From Mesostigma viride (Eukaryota > Streptophyta > Mesostigmatophyceae > Mesostigmatales > Mesostigmataceae): a DNA stretch of 64,000 bases. A program made the position numbers and the translations under genes. Below are positions 11,855 to 23,045 of this stretch, one piece after another. The stretch's first letter is position 1. Every line of letters begins with the position of its first letter. The notes beneath the pieces are model-generated. The model was not told where the DNA came from, searched no databases, and saw only the letters and a program-made list of their open reading frames with translations. Location of the stretch: contig RPFO01000165.1 in the NCBI GenBank assembly GCA_009746045.1, positions 6,827,036 to 6,891,035 of the forward strand, in the 5' to 3' direction.

Positions 11855-12994
11855 GTGGGTATAAATTGCGTCCGTTCTTCCCTTTTGGTGCCCTTCCACC
11901 ACATTCTAACTTCTGCTGTTGTCAAGCAGAATGCCGCGCATCACCATCGACCTCACGGTCTCTCCTGTGAAGCCCTTCCCGGCAGGCAGACGCAAAGCCG
12001 ACAGCAAGCATCTCCAAGCGCTTCAGTTTTAAGCAGCGATGCAAGTCTTCTTGCCGCTGGGCTCAACGACAGGTGCCGTGCTGCACCCAAGAGGAAGTCG
12101 GCACCTTCTGCCTCCACAGGCCGCGTCGAGGAAGACACGCCTCCGGCCACTGCACCGCTCAACGACAGGTGTGCTGCACCCAAGAAGAAGTCGGCACCTT
12201 CTGCCTCCACAGGCCGCGTCGAGGAAGACACGCCCCCGGCCACTGCACAACACCGCGTGTTTGCTCCAACGGCCGCCCGTAGGAAGGCACCCCCCCGCAC
12301 GGGTGCACACCAGGGGAAGCCTTGCTATGTGATCGGCTGCAGCCCCCCTGTTATCGCCCATGACCTGGCTCGAATGGTGGGTTTCACAGGCTGTTGTCTT
12401 AACCTAGTTCTATCTTCATCGCCCGTTATATTTTATACGGTGAGTCAGTTGCCATTCCAGTTCCTATTTACATATATAAACCGTCTAAGTTTCATGCGCT
12501 TAATTTTAAGGTCTGTAATGCAGCATATTGTTTACATTTTGCTCTTTATTCGTATGTGTCCTACCTTGATCTATTATCTTATATTATCTACATTGTGTGC
12601 CCTCTTCATGTTCATGATGTCATGCATGCAGAAGCGGTCTGGCATACGTGAGGACGACCCCAAGGTCTGGAGGCTGCGCGAGATTGAGGGGGTGCCTCTG
12701 AAATGCGGTGGAAGGGGCACTAGATCAAGGAAGGGCATCGTCTACCGGTGCTCGCATCAGCATGTCCGCAAGCACGTTTACCCGTCCATTGAGGTGGATG
12801 TCACTGATGAGCACGGTGCGCAGCGCCGACAGCTTGTCTTTTTCTGCCCCGCCTGCGTGAAGAAGCCGCATGAGTCACTCAGTGGCAACATTGACCTGCA
12901 CAACCCGCCCAGGTTGTGGGACTCCCCCGTCACGTTGTCCCCGACGGAGGAGCGATATTTTGATGCATTGGGTTCCCAGTTACTCCTGTCCTGA
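11855..12994 (+). CDS. unknown protein with Lys/Pro/Ala repeats and a Cys/His-rich C terminus
   Basis: Not recognised. The most likely structure is an exon ending at 12376, an intron 12377-12631 (GTGGGT...GCAG, in phase) and a second exon to the stop at 12994. The first exon encodes two near-identical copies of a unit with NDRC, KKSAPSASTGRVEEDTPPAT. The second has CSHQH...CPAC spacing that suggests a zinc-binding module, in a compact globular-looking region of about 120 aa. The true start is unclear. A TATA-like box overlaps the first ATG of this frame, and the better placed ATG at 11931 is in another frame that closes at 12030, so a frameshift or unseen splice is possible. It lies inside a block bounded by direct repeats and may belong to a mobile element. 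Confidence 0.45.
   Translation: MGINCVRSSLLVPFHHILTSAVVKQNAAHHHRPHGLSCEALPGRQTQSRQQASPSASVLSSDASLLAAGLNDRCRAAPKRKSAPSASTGRVEEDTPPATAPLNDRCAAPKKKSAPSASTGRVEEDTPPATAQHRVFAPTAARRKAPPRTGAHQGKPCYVIGCSPPVIAHDLARMVGFTGCCLNLVLSSSPVIFYTVSQLPFQFLFTYINRLSFMRLILRSVMQHIVYILLFIRMCPTLIYYLILSTLCALFMFMMSCMQKRSGIREDDPKVWRLREIEGVPLKCGGRGTRSRKGIVYRCSHQHVRKHVYPSIEVDVTDEHGAQRRQLVFFCPACVKKPHESLSGNIDLHNPPRLWDSPVTLSPTEERYFDALGSQLLLS
11857..11862 (+). promoter_or_regulatory. TATA-box-like element
   Basis: TATAAA about 70 bp before an ATG at 11931 that opens a short frame (MPRITIDLTVSPVKPF). If used, it makes the ATG at 11855 unlikely as the start of the gene that follows. Confidence 0.35.
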
Positions 12995-12995
12995 A

Positions 12996-13796
12996 CTTCG
13001 CCTAGAGTTTACCAAGTCCACATCCAGCTGTGCCATAGCAGAGCTCTAGCTTTTAATGGTGTTAGCTTGGGCCAATGAATGAAGGACATTGAGCAAATTG
13101 TGAATCACGGGAAAAATTCTGGCCAGAATACCATGGCGCTCATTTGTGCTTGATCCATATAGTTGTAGCTAGACTTTGTGAGGACCAAGAGTTACTAATG
13201 TCACGGCCATGTTGTGTTTTGGAAAAAAGCAGGCATTGGAGGGTTTGCCTCGACGTATGCCTTTGCAATTTGTTGTGTGCCCCATGACCAAACGACTTTC
13301 ATCTTCTTATCAGGAGAGAAACTATTCGTATACGTAGTATGTTGCTTTATACATCTTGCCATCGTTTTTAGAGAAAATCTTTTTTATGTTTGTTATGTTC
13401 GTGATGACTGGTGTTTAGGGCACAACATTTATCAATATTGCGCTCCAATTGAACCGTTATTTGATTTTCCATGTTACCTCCTTGACAATGTACGGATTAC
13501 ACTAAAATACAAATAATTAAATTAATTAATTAGTCTCGTGTCCCCGTCAGTTGGGGGACCACGGAGCAATGAATTCCCAATTGAAGATACAGTGCAAGTC
13601 TCCCCAAGATCAATGTTGACCAACACGTATAAATGTATGATGTCCACTGCAAACCTGTGTCTCAAGTGAGGCCTACAGCTAATCTTGCGCATGCACGCAA
13701 ACAATGCCTACCATGCTTTTTATATTTCCTAGGACCCACAGTTCCTACGGGGTCGTAGTCTTTGACAACGTCCGCCAAACGCTGCTTATCCGGAGT
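12996..13796. other. no gene recognised
   Basis: AT-richer sequence between the unknown plus-strand gene and the tetranucleotide satellite. A TTAATTAA-type run is at 13515-13533. Open frames here are short and without coding character. Confidence 0.45.
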
Positions 13797-14964
13797 GAGT
13801 GAGTGAGTGAGTGAGTGAGTGAGTGAGTGAGTGAGTGAGTGAGTGAGTGAGTGAGTGAGTGAGTGAGTGAGTGAGTGAGTGAGTGAGTGAGTGAGTGAGT
13901 GAGTGGGGTGGGTGGGTGGGTGGGTGGGTGGGTGGGTGGGTGGGTGGGTGGGTGGGTGGGTGGGTGGGTGGGTGGGTGGTGGGTGGGTGGGTGGGTGGGT
14001 GGGTGGGTGGGGGTGGTGGGTGGGTGGGTGGGTGGGTGGGTGGGTGGGTGGGTGGGTGGGTGGGTGGGTGGGTGGGTGGGTGGGTGGGTGGGTGGGTGGG
14101 TGGGTGGGTGGGTGGGTGGGTGGGTGGGTGGGTGGGTGGGTGGGTGGGTGGGTGGGTGGGTGGGTGCATGGGTGGGTGGGTGCATGGGTGGGTGGGTGGG
14201 TGGGTGGGTGGGTGGGGGTGGGTGGGTGGGTGGGTGGGTGGGTGGGTGGGTGGGTGGGTGGGTGTGGGTGGGTGGGTGGGTGGGTGGGTGGGTGGGTGGG
14301 TGGGTGGGTGGGTGGGTGGGTGGGTGGGTGGGTGGGTGGGTGGGTGGGTGGGTGGGTGGTGGGTGGGTGGGTGGGTGGGTGGGTGGGTGGGTGGGTGGGT
14401 GGGTGGGTGGGTGGGTGGGTGGGTGGGTGGGTGGGTGGGTGGGTGGGTGGGTGGGTGGGTGGGTGAGTGAGTGAGTGAGTGAGTGAGTGAGTGAGTGAGT
14501 GAGTTCACGAGGGAGGGAGGGAAGGAGGGAGGGAGGGAGGGAGGGAGGGAGGGAGGGAGGGGAGGGAGGAGGGAGGGAGGGAGGGAGGGAGGGAGGGAGG
14601 GAGGGAGGGAGGGAGGGAGGGAGGGAGGGAGGGAGGGAGGGAGGGAGGGAGGGAGGGAGGAGGAGGGAGGGAGGGAGGGAGGAGGGAGGGAGGGAGGGAG
14701 GGAGGGAGGGAGGGAGGGAGGGAGGGAGGGAGGGAGGGAGGAGGAGGGAGGGAGGGAGGGAGGGAGGGGGAGGAGGGAGGGAGGGAGGGAGGAGGAGGGA
14801 GGGAGGGAGGGAGGGAGGGAGGGAGGGAGGGAGGGAGGGAGGGAGGGAGGGAGGGAGGGAGGGAGGGAGGGAGGAGGGAGGGAGGGAGGGAGGGAGGGAG
14901 GGAGGGAGGGAGGGAGGGAGGGAGGGAGGGAGGGAGGGAGGGAGGGAGGGAGGGAGGGAGGGAG
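13797..14964. repeat. 1.17 kb compound tetranucleotide satellite (GAGT)n-(GGGT)n-(GAGT)n-(GGGA)n
   Basis: About 27 GAGT units, then about 550 bp of GGGT with rare slips (GGGGGT, GGGTGCAT), a short GAGT block, then about 455 bp of GGGA with occasional GGA slips. The plus strand is almost pure purine plus T and G-rich enough to form quadruplexes. Long frames on both strands are repeat artefacts. Confidence 0.98.
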
Positions 14965-14969
14965 AAAAG

Positions 14970-15333
14970 CAACACACTCGTGAACCAATGAAGAACAAAT
15001 GATATATAAGTAGAACATGTACACAACTACACAAGACTTCATGGACTCCTTCTCGGAGTGCATTCGGGGTTATTAACGTTAGCTCATATCTATTTCTACT
15101 CCGTGGCGCAAGGTCACATGTGTTTTTTTTAGTCTTTGATTCTACGTTGTTCATTCATGTCTTGTGAATGACTACTAAGCACATTTGTTGTCACCAACTG
15201 TCACATTACCAATAATCAATCAAATTGATGGCATGGGACTGTCACAACGGATTATCAATGGCTAAGCATGAAGGGTTCATAGCCTTGAAGGGTTGAAAGC
15301 TCAAAGTGCATACCACAAGTCTATGCTGCCATC
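14970..15333. other. no gene recognised
   Basis: Spacer between the satellite and the 3' end of the OTU protease gene; probably includes that gene's 3' untranslated region. Confidence 0.4.
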
Positions 15334-18300
15334 TCAAACGGCAGCATAGGTCGTACTAAGAGGTTCGGAGGGGTCATCCCATTCGTCGAAAAACTCGTCC
15401 GAAGCATCCGTATCGCTATGAGCATCACTCGGTGCATCATCCAACGTTGTGAGGTCTATTGGCGCGCCACATGTGGGGTCATTGCCAGTTGCGACACACA
15501 TGCCTCCACTAGGGCTGGCCAACGTTGCCTCGGGCATAGGCTCTCCACGGTTTGGCAATCTGAAGACCGTGTAATCCACTTTGAAGTTGTCCAAAGGGTC
15601 TGTAAGGGCGCCAACGAGCAGTGACCACAAGCGCACGACGTGTACAACTTAACTTACATCAGTGTCATATCTGCATAATGCACATGCAAGGGAAAAAATA
15701 ATATGCGGCAATATACACACTTTGATACAGGGAGACCAACGATTACCTGTAGCAAGAGGTTTTCCCTTAGGGCCATTGGCGTTATCGCCCACGTCTTCTT
15801 CCTCTCCAAAAACCTCTGCGAGAAAGAAAGGTAGACAGTGCAAGGTTAAGCATACAACAAATGTGTGTTCATTTCTTGACATCATCAACAACAAACGATT
15901 TGTAGGCACCAGAACATTGCCATGTGGTAGGTAGGCCAAAAGCAACGTGCATCAAAACTAAATGGACAAGGACATAATTACGGCCGTTGGAAGAAAGGGA
16001 TTTCAAAGGACTTACCTTGGGGCTTGCCTTCGGTTTCCCGCTCCAAAGCCTTCTTGCAACGTTTTTTCCGTCCCGGGTTTTTATTCCGATGAAAAGGCTC
16101 CGTCATCTCCTTCAAATCGATGAGCCCCTTGGCGCCCATGACAAAAAATATATGCTTGCACACCATTAGAATATGCTACCAACGCATGCATTATAGCTTT
16201 ATGCATGAGCACAACTTGTACAAGACTTCTGAGCGGCATATTATGATATTAAGCTCAATCAATAGCGCACTAATAGAGTTTCAGGCTTGAAGAATTAGTC
16301 ACGTACAAATTCAGAAGGCGCGTCCCAGCCACGGGGAAATAATGGACTTTAGTAATCAGACCGTTGTCCTGCGTTCACGAACAAGAGGCACAAAGCATTG
16401 TGGTATAATACGACATGCAGTAGGAAGCATGTCGACATGAGCGTTGAAAGATATATACAATGAAGGGGACTGTCACGCCCAACAGCCTGAAAAACTGACT
16501 TTATGAATATCAATGCCCATGCACAACCAAATGATCTAGTGATGATTGGGTATCATAAATATAATGTTTGGACATCCATACCACCACTGGTTGGGGGCCC
16601 CCAACCACGCACTGGTGGCGAGCTAGAAAAAAAAAAAGATTGTATGTATGAATATTTTGCCCAAGATAAACCACTCATCCAAATGACTTGCCCATGAACT
16701 ATTGCAAAGTTCCCCCACATTCTTTTACAAAAGCTGGGCTATTCACATCGTCAAAACAATCACTGTATTTGTTTGAGTTATTAATTTCCTTGCAGAATGG
16801 GTACTTTTTTTAGCCCAAAAAATCCGATCAGGAACACATCGAATTGAGTCATCTACACATTCGAAAGTCCACTGAGTGGGGGGGAACACAGCCGCAAAGT
16901 TTGAGCTCATTCTGACAAGCGTAGCTCAAGTTATTGATTTTCCTTTAATGCCACCTGGACATGCACAAAAAGAAAAGAGAACTCAGCTAGCACTTGCTGA
17001 GCCAAAATGACATGTGTTTTGCCACCCTAGACACTCAAAAAAACATGCCCACTTTGATCACGGAGTGTTATTAGGATGCCAGGCACGTCATACGACCCAA
17101 CCCTCCTTTTGGCACTGTCAGCCAACCTTGTCAGTGTACCCTTAACAACAAGGGTGGCAGGACGACATGCCTGAGCACCATATGTGATGCCTATCTTGGG
17201 CTAATTATCATGTGTGTATTTGTGCAAACAACCAACTTATCCCACCCAACAACACGTTCAAAACTCTCAAGACAATCCCCAACTAGCCGGGCACGTGGAG
17301 GACCACACACGCAGTATATAAAAAGAAAATACGTTGGAAGAGTTCTTATGTAGCAACCCGTGGCTAGCTACTCTGCCTAGCATTACAAAGAGTATCATTA
17401 ACTCAGTGGGACAGTTGAAGAGAACATTTTTCCATTGTGTTTCGGTCAGCCAGCCGTTGGCATACTGGGCCAAACCGGTGCGTCATTCCCTATGGTGCAT
17501 GTGTGCCGTCGTTCTTCTCACTGGGGGCTGTTGTGTTTCAACTGGATCACTGACAGTGCTGTGGAATGTCCCTCAATTGATTTGTTGGCAGATTTGGGGG
17601 CTGCCGTTGGCATACTGGGCCAAACCGGTGCGTCATTCCCTATGGTGCATGTGTGCCGTCGTTCTTCTCACTGGGGGCTGTTGTGTTTCAACTGGATCAC
17701 TGACAGTGCTGTGGAATGTCCCTCAATTGATTTGTTGGCAGATTTGAGGGACCGCTTCTCCATGTGTTACACCATAGCTGCAACTACCCACCCCCGGCAC
17801 CTGCCACCCACCCACCTACCACCCTGACTTGCAGCAACTCCTCCCCGTTCCTGTTCTTGCTGCATCTGCGCGGGCTGGTGTTTTGCAAGCAACTATGCTG
17901 CCTGCGGGGAATGGCATGGACCACGGCGTGGCATCCTGAGCGTCAAGCCCAAGCAAACGGCCCGGGAAATACGATTTGGATCTTGAGCTCCATCTTGTTT
18001 TGTAAATTGTCATGATCAATCTGCACAGGAACTTTACCGGGAATTTTTGGCATCACGCGATTAATGCCGTGTTAAAGGAGACAGTGTCTCTACCTTTGTC
18101 ATGTTTCTAAGAACTATCATGGCGATGGTAATCCTCCCACCCACACTCTTCACCAAGCACACGTGCCACCCACTGACCAAGCACACGTTCCACCCACTGA
18201 CCAAGCACACACATTCAACTCACTGACCAAGCACACGCTTTACCCACTGACCACGCACGGGTGCACCATACTAACCAAAACACTACGGGATAAAGCACTA

Positions 18301-19868
18301 CGGGATAGTAGCATCACCCACGGGTTGTCCAGGTGCTGCCAAGTTACCCTAGCCCCTACACTGCACTCACCCACCGAACCACACAGCCAAGCAAACAACC
18401 CAACCACCAATTGAAAGCAAACGGCATGTCTCTTTACCCTAATAATAAAGTATGTACAGTCATTCATGCCTTAAGTTGGGTTGGCTTAAGTTGTGTTCAC
18501 GCCTTAATGGGTAGGATAATTAATTAAAGTCGTGCTCCCGTTGGCCGGGTCGCATCGGATCTCGCCATTCAAGTTCAAAGTAGTTTAGAACAGTATGTTT
18601 GAGTATCTTTAGTTCAAATCAGTACAATTAAGTAGAGTCATTCACACGTAGGATTTTTCTAGACTAGCTAGCTTAGAGTTAGGATTAGTTCGATTACGCG
18701 GCTCCTTCCATCCCACCCATCCATCAAGGAATATGTGCTACATGATCTCCCAACGGAGGCATGTTATAATTTAATTTAATTCAATTTAATTCACACGTAA
18801 ATTTGGGTTGACCCCTCAAAAACCTTGAACCCAAATCAAGGCGTGAATGATGGAATAACTGTACCAGTAGGGGCTTGCCCCCTACCGGGTCTACTTGTTA
18901 TGGATAAAACACACAAATTATTTTGACCATATAGCTTGTAAATTAGTAACAACATGTAATGGGTGAGACCACGCACCTCGTGGATATTGATGTTAACGCG
19001 GTACAGCAGGGATGCAGCTGCTAGCTCTGGATTGCCGCCCCATGAGCCATCCTTGCGCATCCGTGACAAATAATCTTGAAAGGAGACCTCTTTCTTCGTG
19101 TTGAAAGAAGTGAAGAGGGGCGCGTGTGCCTGCAGAAGCGTGGCAATGTATGTATGGTACAGCACCCCATAGTCCAGCAGTTATGATAAAGAGTGGGCAT
19201 ACTAGGAATGAGTTGGCGGCAGTGCAGGTGGCAAATTAAACGTGTATAATGACGTGTACATGTGTATACGTACGACGTGGGCGCTGCACAACAACATGCT
19301 GTGATCGACAGCTGGCCCATGGAAAGGACATGTGAAATGCAGGCAAGCAAGCATGGGTACTAGACACGTAAAGAACAACGACACAGGCATCTCCACAATA
19401 CCTGCATATAGTCCACGACTTCCTGGCGGCACTGGTGTGTCCCCATGATGTTTCCGGTGCGCTGATGAGTTATAGCCCCAAACAGACAGTTGCCATCAGG
19501 TGGAATGGCGCAGATCTTCATGGCACTTGGAGGGCAAATTGCTGAAGGCCTGTGGTGAGTCCAAGTAACACCATGCTCACCGGCAGTAACGTGTAACCAC
19601 AAGTACTCGAAAGATAATTGGGTATATATAAGTGCGCAGCATGAACTTCATATTGATCAACGTCGCCACATTCGGGCAATAGGCATGGATATCCCTGCCT
19701 ATTCGATATATATGAGTGACGTCGTCGGATTACCCACTCGCAAAGTGAAAGTCTTCCCGAAAAGCGAGCGGGCGCGCTAAAGAAGACTTACATTCGACCA
19801 GGAATCATCAACACGCCCAGCTGCTCGCTAAGTCTTGCTAAATCGCACAGCGCCGATATATATATCAT
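15334..19868 (-). CDS. OTU-domain cysteine protease (putative deubiquitinase)
   Basis: Seven exons on the minus strand: 19868-19792, 19549-19402, 19129-18977, 16368-16303, 16154-16016, 15815-15747 and 15599-15334. Phases agree and sum to 305 codons plus stop. The OTU signature is clear: PPDGNCLFGAI carries the catalytic Asp-Gly-Asn-Cys, and after a helix (CRQEVVDYMQ) comes DYLSRMRKDGSWGGNPELAA, the WGG-xx-EL block of the family, followed by a beta strand (YRVNINIHE). OTU enzymes cleave ubiquitin or ubiquitin-like chains. The usual C-terminal catalytic HYD/HYN motif is not evident; exon 4 has VHYFPVAG and the exon 4-5 junction is the least certain, so an exon may be missing. The tail is basic (GRKKRCKK) then acidic and Ser/Asp-rich, with no known domain. 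The 2.6 kb intron between exons 3 and 4 contains a plus-strand candidate coding segment. Confidence 0.8.
16375..17415. other. OTU intron sequence with no feature seen
   Basis: AT-rich intronic DNA. No exon of either strand, RNA gene or repeat could be supported. Confidence 0.4.
17420..17765 (+). CDS. candidate exon with duplicated HW motif, possibly Ulp1-like protease (weak)
   Basis: One plus-strand frame reads ENIFPLCFGQPAVGILG and then two identical 50-residue units containing SSHWGLLCFNW and ending SIDLLADL. The His-Trp-x-Leu pattern after a hydrophobic strand resembles the catalytic His region of C48 (Ulp1/SENP) proteases. No Asp-Ser-Leu or Gln...Cys partner motif is present in what I can read, so the assignment is weak. 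No complete gene model could be built. An acceptor-like tttcggtcag precedes it. It lies within an intron of the OTU gene on the opposite strand. Confidence 0.3.
17456..17750 (+). repeat. exact 150 bp tandem duplication, in frame
   Basis: Two copies of a 150 bp unit starting at about 17461 and 17611 show no difference over about 140 bp. The unit length is a multiple of three and both copies stay open in the candidate coding frame. The identity implies a recent event. Confidence 0.95.
18155..18262. repeat. short tandem repeat, ACCAAGCACACG type
   Basis: Four to five imperfect units of about 21-25 bp containing cactgaccaagcacac. Intronic. Confidence 0.8.
18640..18800 (-). repeat. dispersed repeat, inverted partner at 60.1 kb
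   Basis: The reverse complement matches 60085-60240 nearly base for base: it includes CTAACTCTAAGCTA, GAAGCCGCGTAATCGAACTA, GATGGATGGGTGG and ATGCCTCCGTTGGGAGATCA, ending in an AATTAAATT tract. No coding capacity; probably a short non-autonomous element. Confidence 0.75.
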
Positions 19869-19900
19869 CGCGATATATATATCATCGCGATGCAGGCCGA
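19850..19900. repeat. tandem palindromic CGCGATATATATATCAT motif
   Basis: Two copies of cgatatatatatcatcg side by side at the start codon of the OTU gene. The gene's ATG lies within the first copy, so the second copy is duplicated 5' leader or start-site sequence. Confidence 0.6.
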
Positions 19901-20317
19901 ACCGACCTTTTTCCGCAAATAATAGGCTGCAGCTTTCACGAGGTTAAAACTATCGCGATATTTCAAACAAATGACACTCCGATCACTGTCAGCATTGTTT
20001 GCAAGCACTCAATATGCCCCAGAATCGATGTCTATTGCAGCACCGCCATTCATTTCTTTATCCCTGCTTTATCCATTACTATCACCGGCCAGGCTGTCTT
20101 TGGCCCGCGCACGCAGTGAAATGTTCCGCCTCTAATTCGACTACGCGACACCGGAACAGTGAGCGCGACGCGGAATTCCGCGGGAAACGGCTCTGTTTAC
20201 CGTTAACGCGGTTTTCCTGAACACCGGTACAACGCTAACCTTGTTCAGCCTGAACCTCCATCTGAGCGAAGCCATTTCGTTCAGTAAAGTTCAGAAATCT
20301 TGGTACGGAATCATTTT

Positions 20318-20430
20318 GTAATGTCGTTGGCTAATACTCGAAATCCTCGAATTCAGTCCCTTCGCGCCGATTGGTCCATTTTTAACACCATTTTAACACC
20401 AAAACCCTTAACACCAAAAGGACTACACGC
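20318..20430 (+). repeat. right member of the direct repeat pair
   Basis: Same orientation as 11300-11420, sharing gcgccgattggtccattttt and cccttaacaccaaaa. The pair encloses the unknown plus-strand gene, the satellite and the OTU gene. Confidence 0.6.
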
Positions 20431-20434
20431 CCTA

Positions 20435-21590
20435 TTTTGTTCACCCATAGCCACGGTGGCGCGCTTTTCTGACATGTCCAGGACCTCCAGGTGAACGGGA
20501 CACCCACGACTTGCCCCAAGCCCCAAACGCGCCAGTTAGGACACGCCACGCCGGGCCTGGAGTGGTCACGGGGTTTGGCGCGGAAAACAGCCAAGCAGAC
20601 GACGCTTTCTACAGTAAGAGATTATTTTCGCAAGGAAGGTCACTTCCTTGGTCGGTGGGCAAAGGGCCACTCCTGGCACCCCGCCCCCCCCCCCGTCGAG
20701 CATTGTTTTTGTGCCATTTGTGTTGGAATGACCGGACATTGGAGAATGAAGGCGAACATCAACAGGTAGGTTATCTTAGCGTGACTAGTTAGCGTCAGCG
20801 GTTGCCTCAAAACAAGGCCGCAATTCTAGCATCTTGCTGGTTCATTGTTGCGGCATGATCGCGGCTTCTTATTAATGAAGACGAGATGACATGTCAGTGT
20901 TGCTGTAGCAAATAACAACGCTCATTTTATGCTATTAACCGACACTGGCTCTGCATTGAGCTCGACAAGCAGCTTATCCGGCGCTCAAAAAAATAATAAA
21001 TAGCATGCCACCGGCGCCCATGACGATCATAACCCCTCGGTCTTGATAGCGGACGTCACCTGCAAGGTTTGGCGCATGATGATAATCATTACGGCGCGGT
21101 GCCATTGTATACGTTGCTGCTGGGTGGACTACAAAGCAGCTAAGAACAAATATGACAGAAATGCTGTCGCAGTCGATCGGTAGACGGCACCATCAAGTGG
21201 GCCCCGCGGAGGAGGCGCATTCATATTGGCTCCGCTACAGTTGGATGCCGGCTCAGGTACCATGGAGCTGGTCGGGAGAAACTGAAGAAGTCCAAGCCGC
21301 GTTGCTGGTAAAACCCTCCGAGCTACCGTACATTTACCATTCGTACACGGAAATGTAGGTGACGATCGACATCCTACCGCAACTAGGTTGCCCAATTTGC
21401 AAATGCGGTTTACAACACAAGTTTATGCATGCTTGTGTTGTAAATCCTCAACAAATCCAAATGATAATGCATGAATCAGCCTCCTCTTGAGGTTAATAAA
21501 AGGTAAGTGTCAAGGAACTTATCAATGCAGGTGACTTCAAGAAGCATTTGTGGACACTGAAATTATTAAAGTAGCCCGGCGTTCATGAGT
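20435..21590. other. no gene recognised
   Basis: Mixed-composition sequence with short frames only. No domain, RNA or repeat structure could be supported. Confidence 0.4.
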
Positions 21591-21598
21591 TTTCGATC

Positions 21599-22515
21599 GC
21601 CTTGCCCTTGCCCTTGCCCTTGCCCTTGCCCTTGCCCTTGCCCTTGCCCTTGCCCTTGCCCTTGCCCTTGCCCTTGCCCTTGCCCTTGCCCTTGCCCTTG
21701 CCCTTGCCCTTGCCCTTGCCCTTGCCCTTGCCCTTGCCCTTGCCCTTGCCCTTGCCCTTGCCCTTGCCCTTGCCCTTGCCCTTGCCCTTGCCCTTGCCCT
21801 TGCCCTTGCCCTTGCCCTTGCCCTTGCCCTTGCCCTTGCCCTTGCCCTTGCCCTTGCCCTTGCCCTTGCCCTTGCCCTTGCCCTTGCCCTTGCCCTTGCC
21901 CTTGCCCTTGCCCTTGCCCTTGCCCTTGCCCTTGCCCTTGCCCTTGCCCTTGCCCTTGCCCTTGCCCTTGCCCTTGCCCTTGCCCTTGCCCTTGCCCTTG
22001 CCCTTGCCCTTGCCCTTGCCCTTGCCCTTGCCCTTGCCCTTGCCCTTGCCCTTGCCCTTGCCCTTGCCCTTGCCCTTGCCCTTGCCCTTGCCCTTGCCCT
22101 TGCCCTTGCCCTTGCCCTTGCCCTTGCCCTTGCCCTTGCCCTTGCCCTTGCCCTTGCCCTTGCCCTTGCCCTTGCCCTTGCCCTTGCCCTTGCCCTTGCC
22201 CTTGCCCTTGCCCTTGCCCTTGCCCTTGCCCTTGCCCTTGCCCTTGCCCTTGCCCTTGCCCTTGCCCTTGCCCTTGCCCTTGCCCTTGCCCTTGCCCTTG
22301 CCCTTGCCCTTGCCCTTGCCCTTGCCCTTGCCCTTGCCCTTGCCCTTGCCCTTGCCCTTGCCCTTGCCCTTGCCCTTGCCCTTGCCCTTGCCCTTGCCCT
22401 TGCCCTTGCCCTTGCCCTTGCCCTTGCCTTTGCCCTTGCCCTTGCCCTTGCCCTTGCCCTTGCCCTTGCCCTTGCCCTTGCCCTTGCCCCTGCCCCTGCC
22501 CCTGCCCCTGCCCTT
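21599..22515. repeat. (CCCTTG)n hexanucleotide satellite, about 148 units
   Basis: About 890 bp of nearly perfect CCCTTG with a single CCTTTG variant near 22429, ending in four CCCCTG units. All six frames read as dipeptide repeats (CP, LP, AL, GQ, AR, KG); none is evidence of a gene. Confidence 0.99.
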
Positions 22516-23045
22516 GCCGGCCGGCCCTCACTTGCATGCCCTTGCCTATTACGACGTAACCCTCTAGTACCTCCTCCGACGTGACGGCCTCGCCCAGGCA
22601 GCCACTCAGATCGAGCACCTCGTCTAATCTGACCTAGACTAACTAAGGTAGTGGACGACATTTCTCCCAAGGCGAATGATCCAGAAACTACCGACCGGCT
22701 GTTTCTCGATACATGCTTATATGTCAACGTGTTACCGGCCATCCACTAAATCAACCATAGACGAACCCGCGGAAACGAACTTGAACTGAAAATATGAACC
22801 CAGCACGAGTGTTACTCCATAACACACGCGTATTGCCAAGTTGAATTCACAGCGGACAACGGCTGCATAAATGTCCACCGACGTGCGTCAGTATGCTCGG
22901 GCCGACATCGACCCTCGCCTACAGGACCAACGCACGTCCACAAGATCTACACTACGTCGTATATCTACTTGTACTTACTTACTTGCTTAATTAATGAATT
23001 AATCAATGTTTATATTGTTCAACCGACTACCACATCAAGTTCATG
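22516..23045. other. no gene recognised
   Basis: Unique sequence after the satellite. Nothing beyond short TTAATTAA-like runs near 22989 was seen. Confidence 0.4.

Noticed and set aside
13745-15154. Long frames rich in THPP, LPPS, GWVG or EGGR
   Set aside because: They are translations of the tetranucleotide satellite in every frame on both strands.
21537-22742. Frames of 320-400 codons with CP, LP, GQ or AR repeats
   Set aside because: Artefacts of the CCCTTG hexamer; no unique coding sequence joins them.
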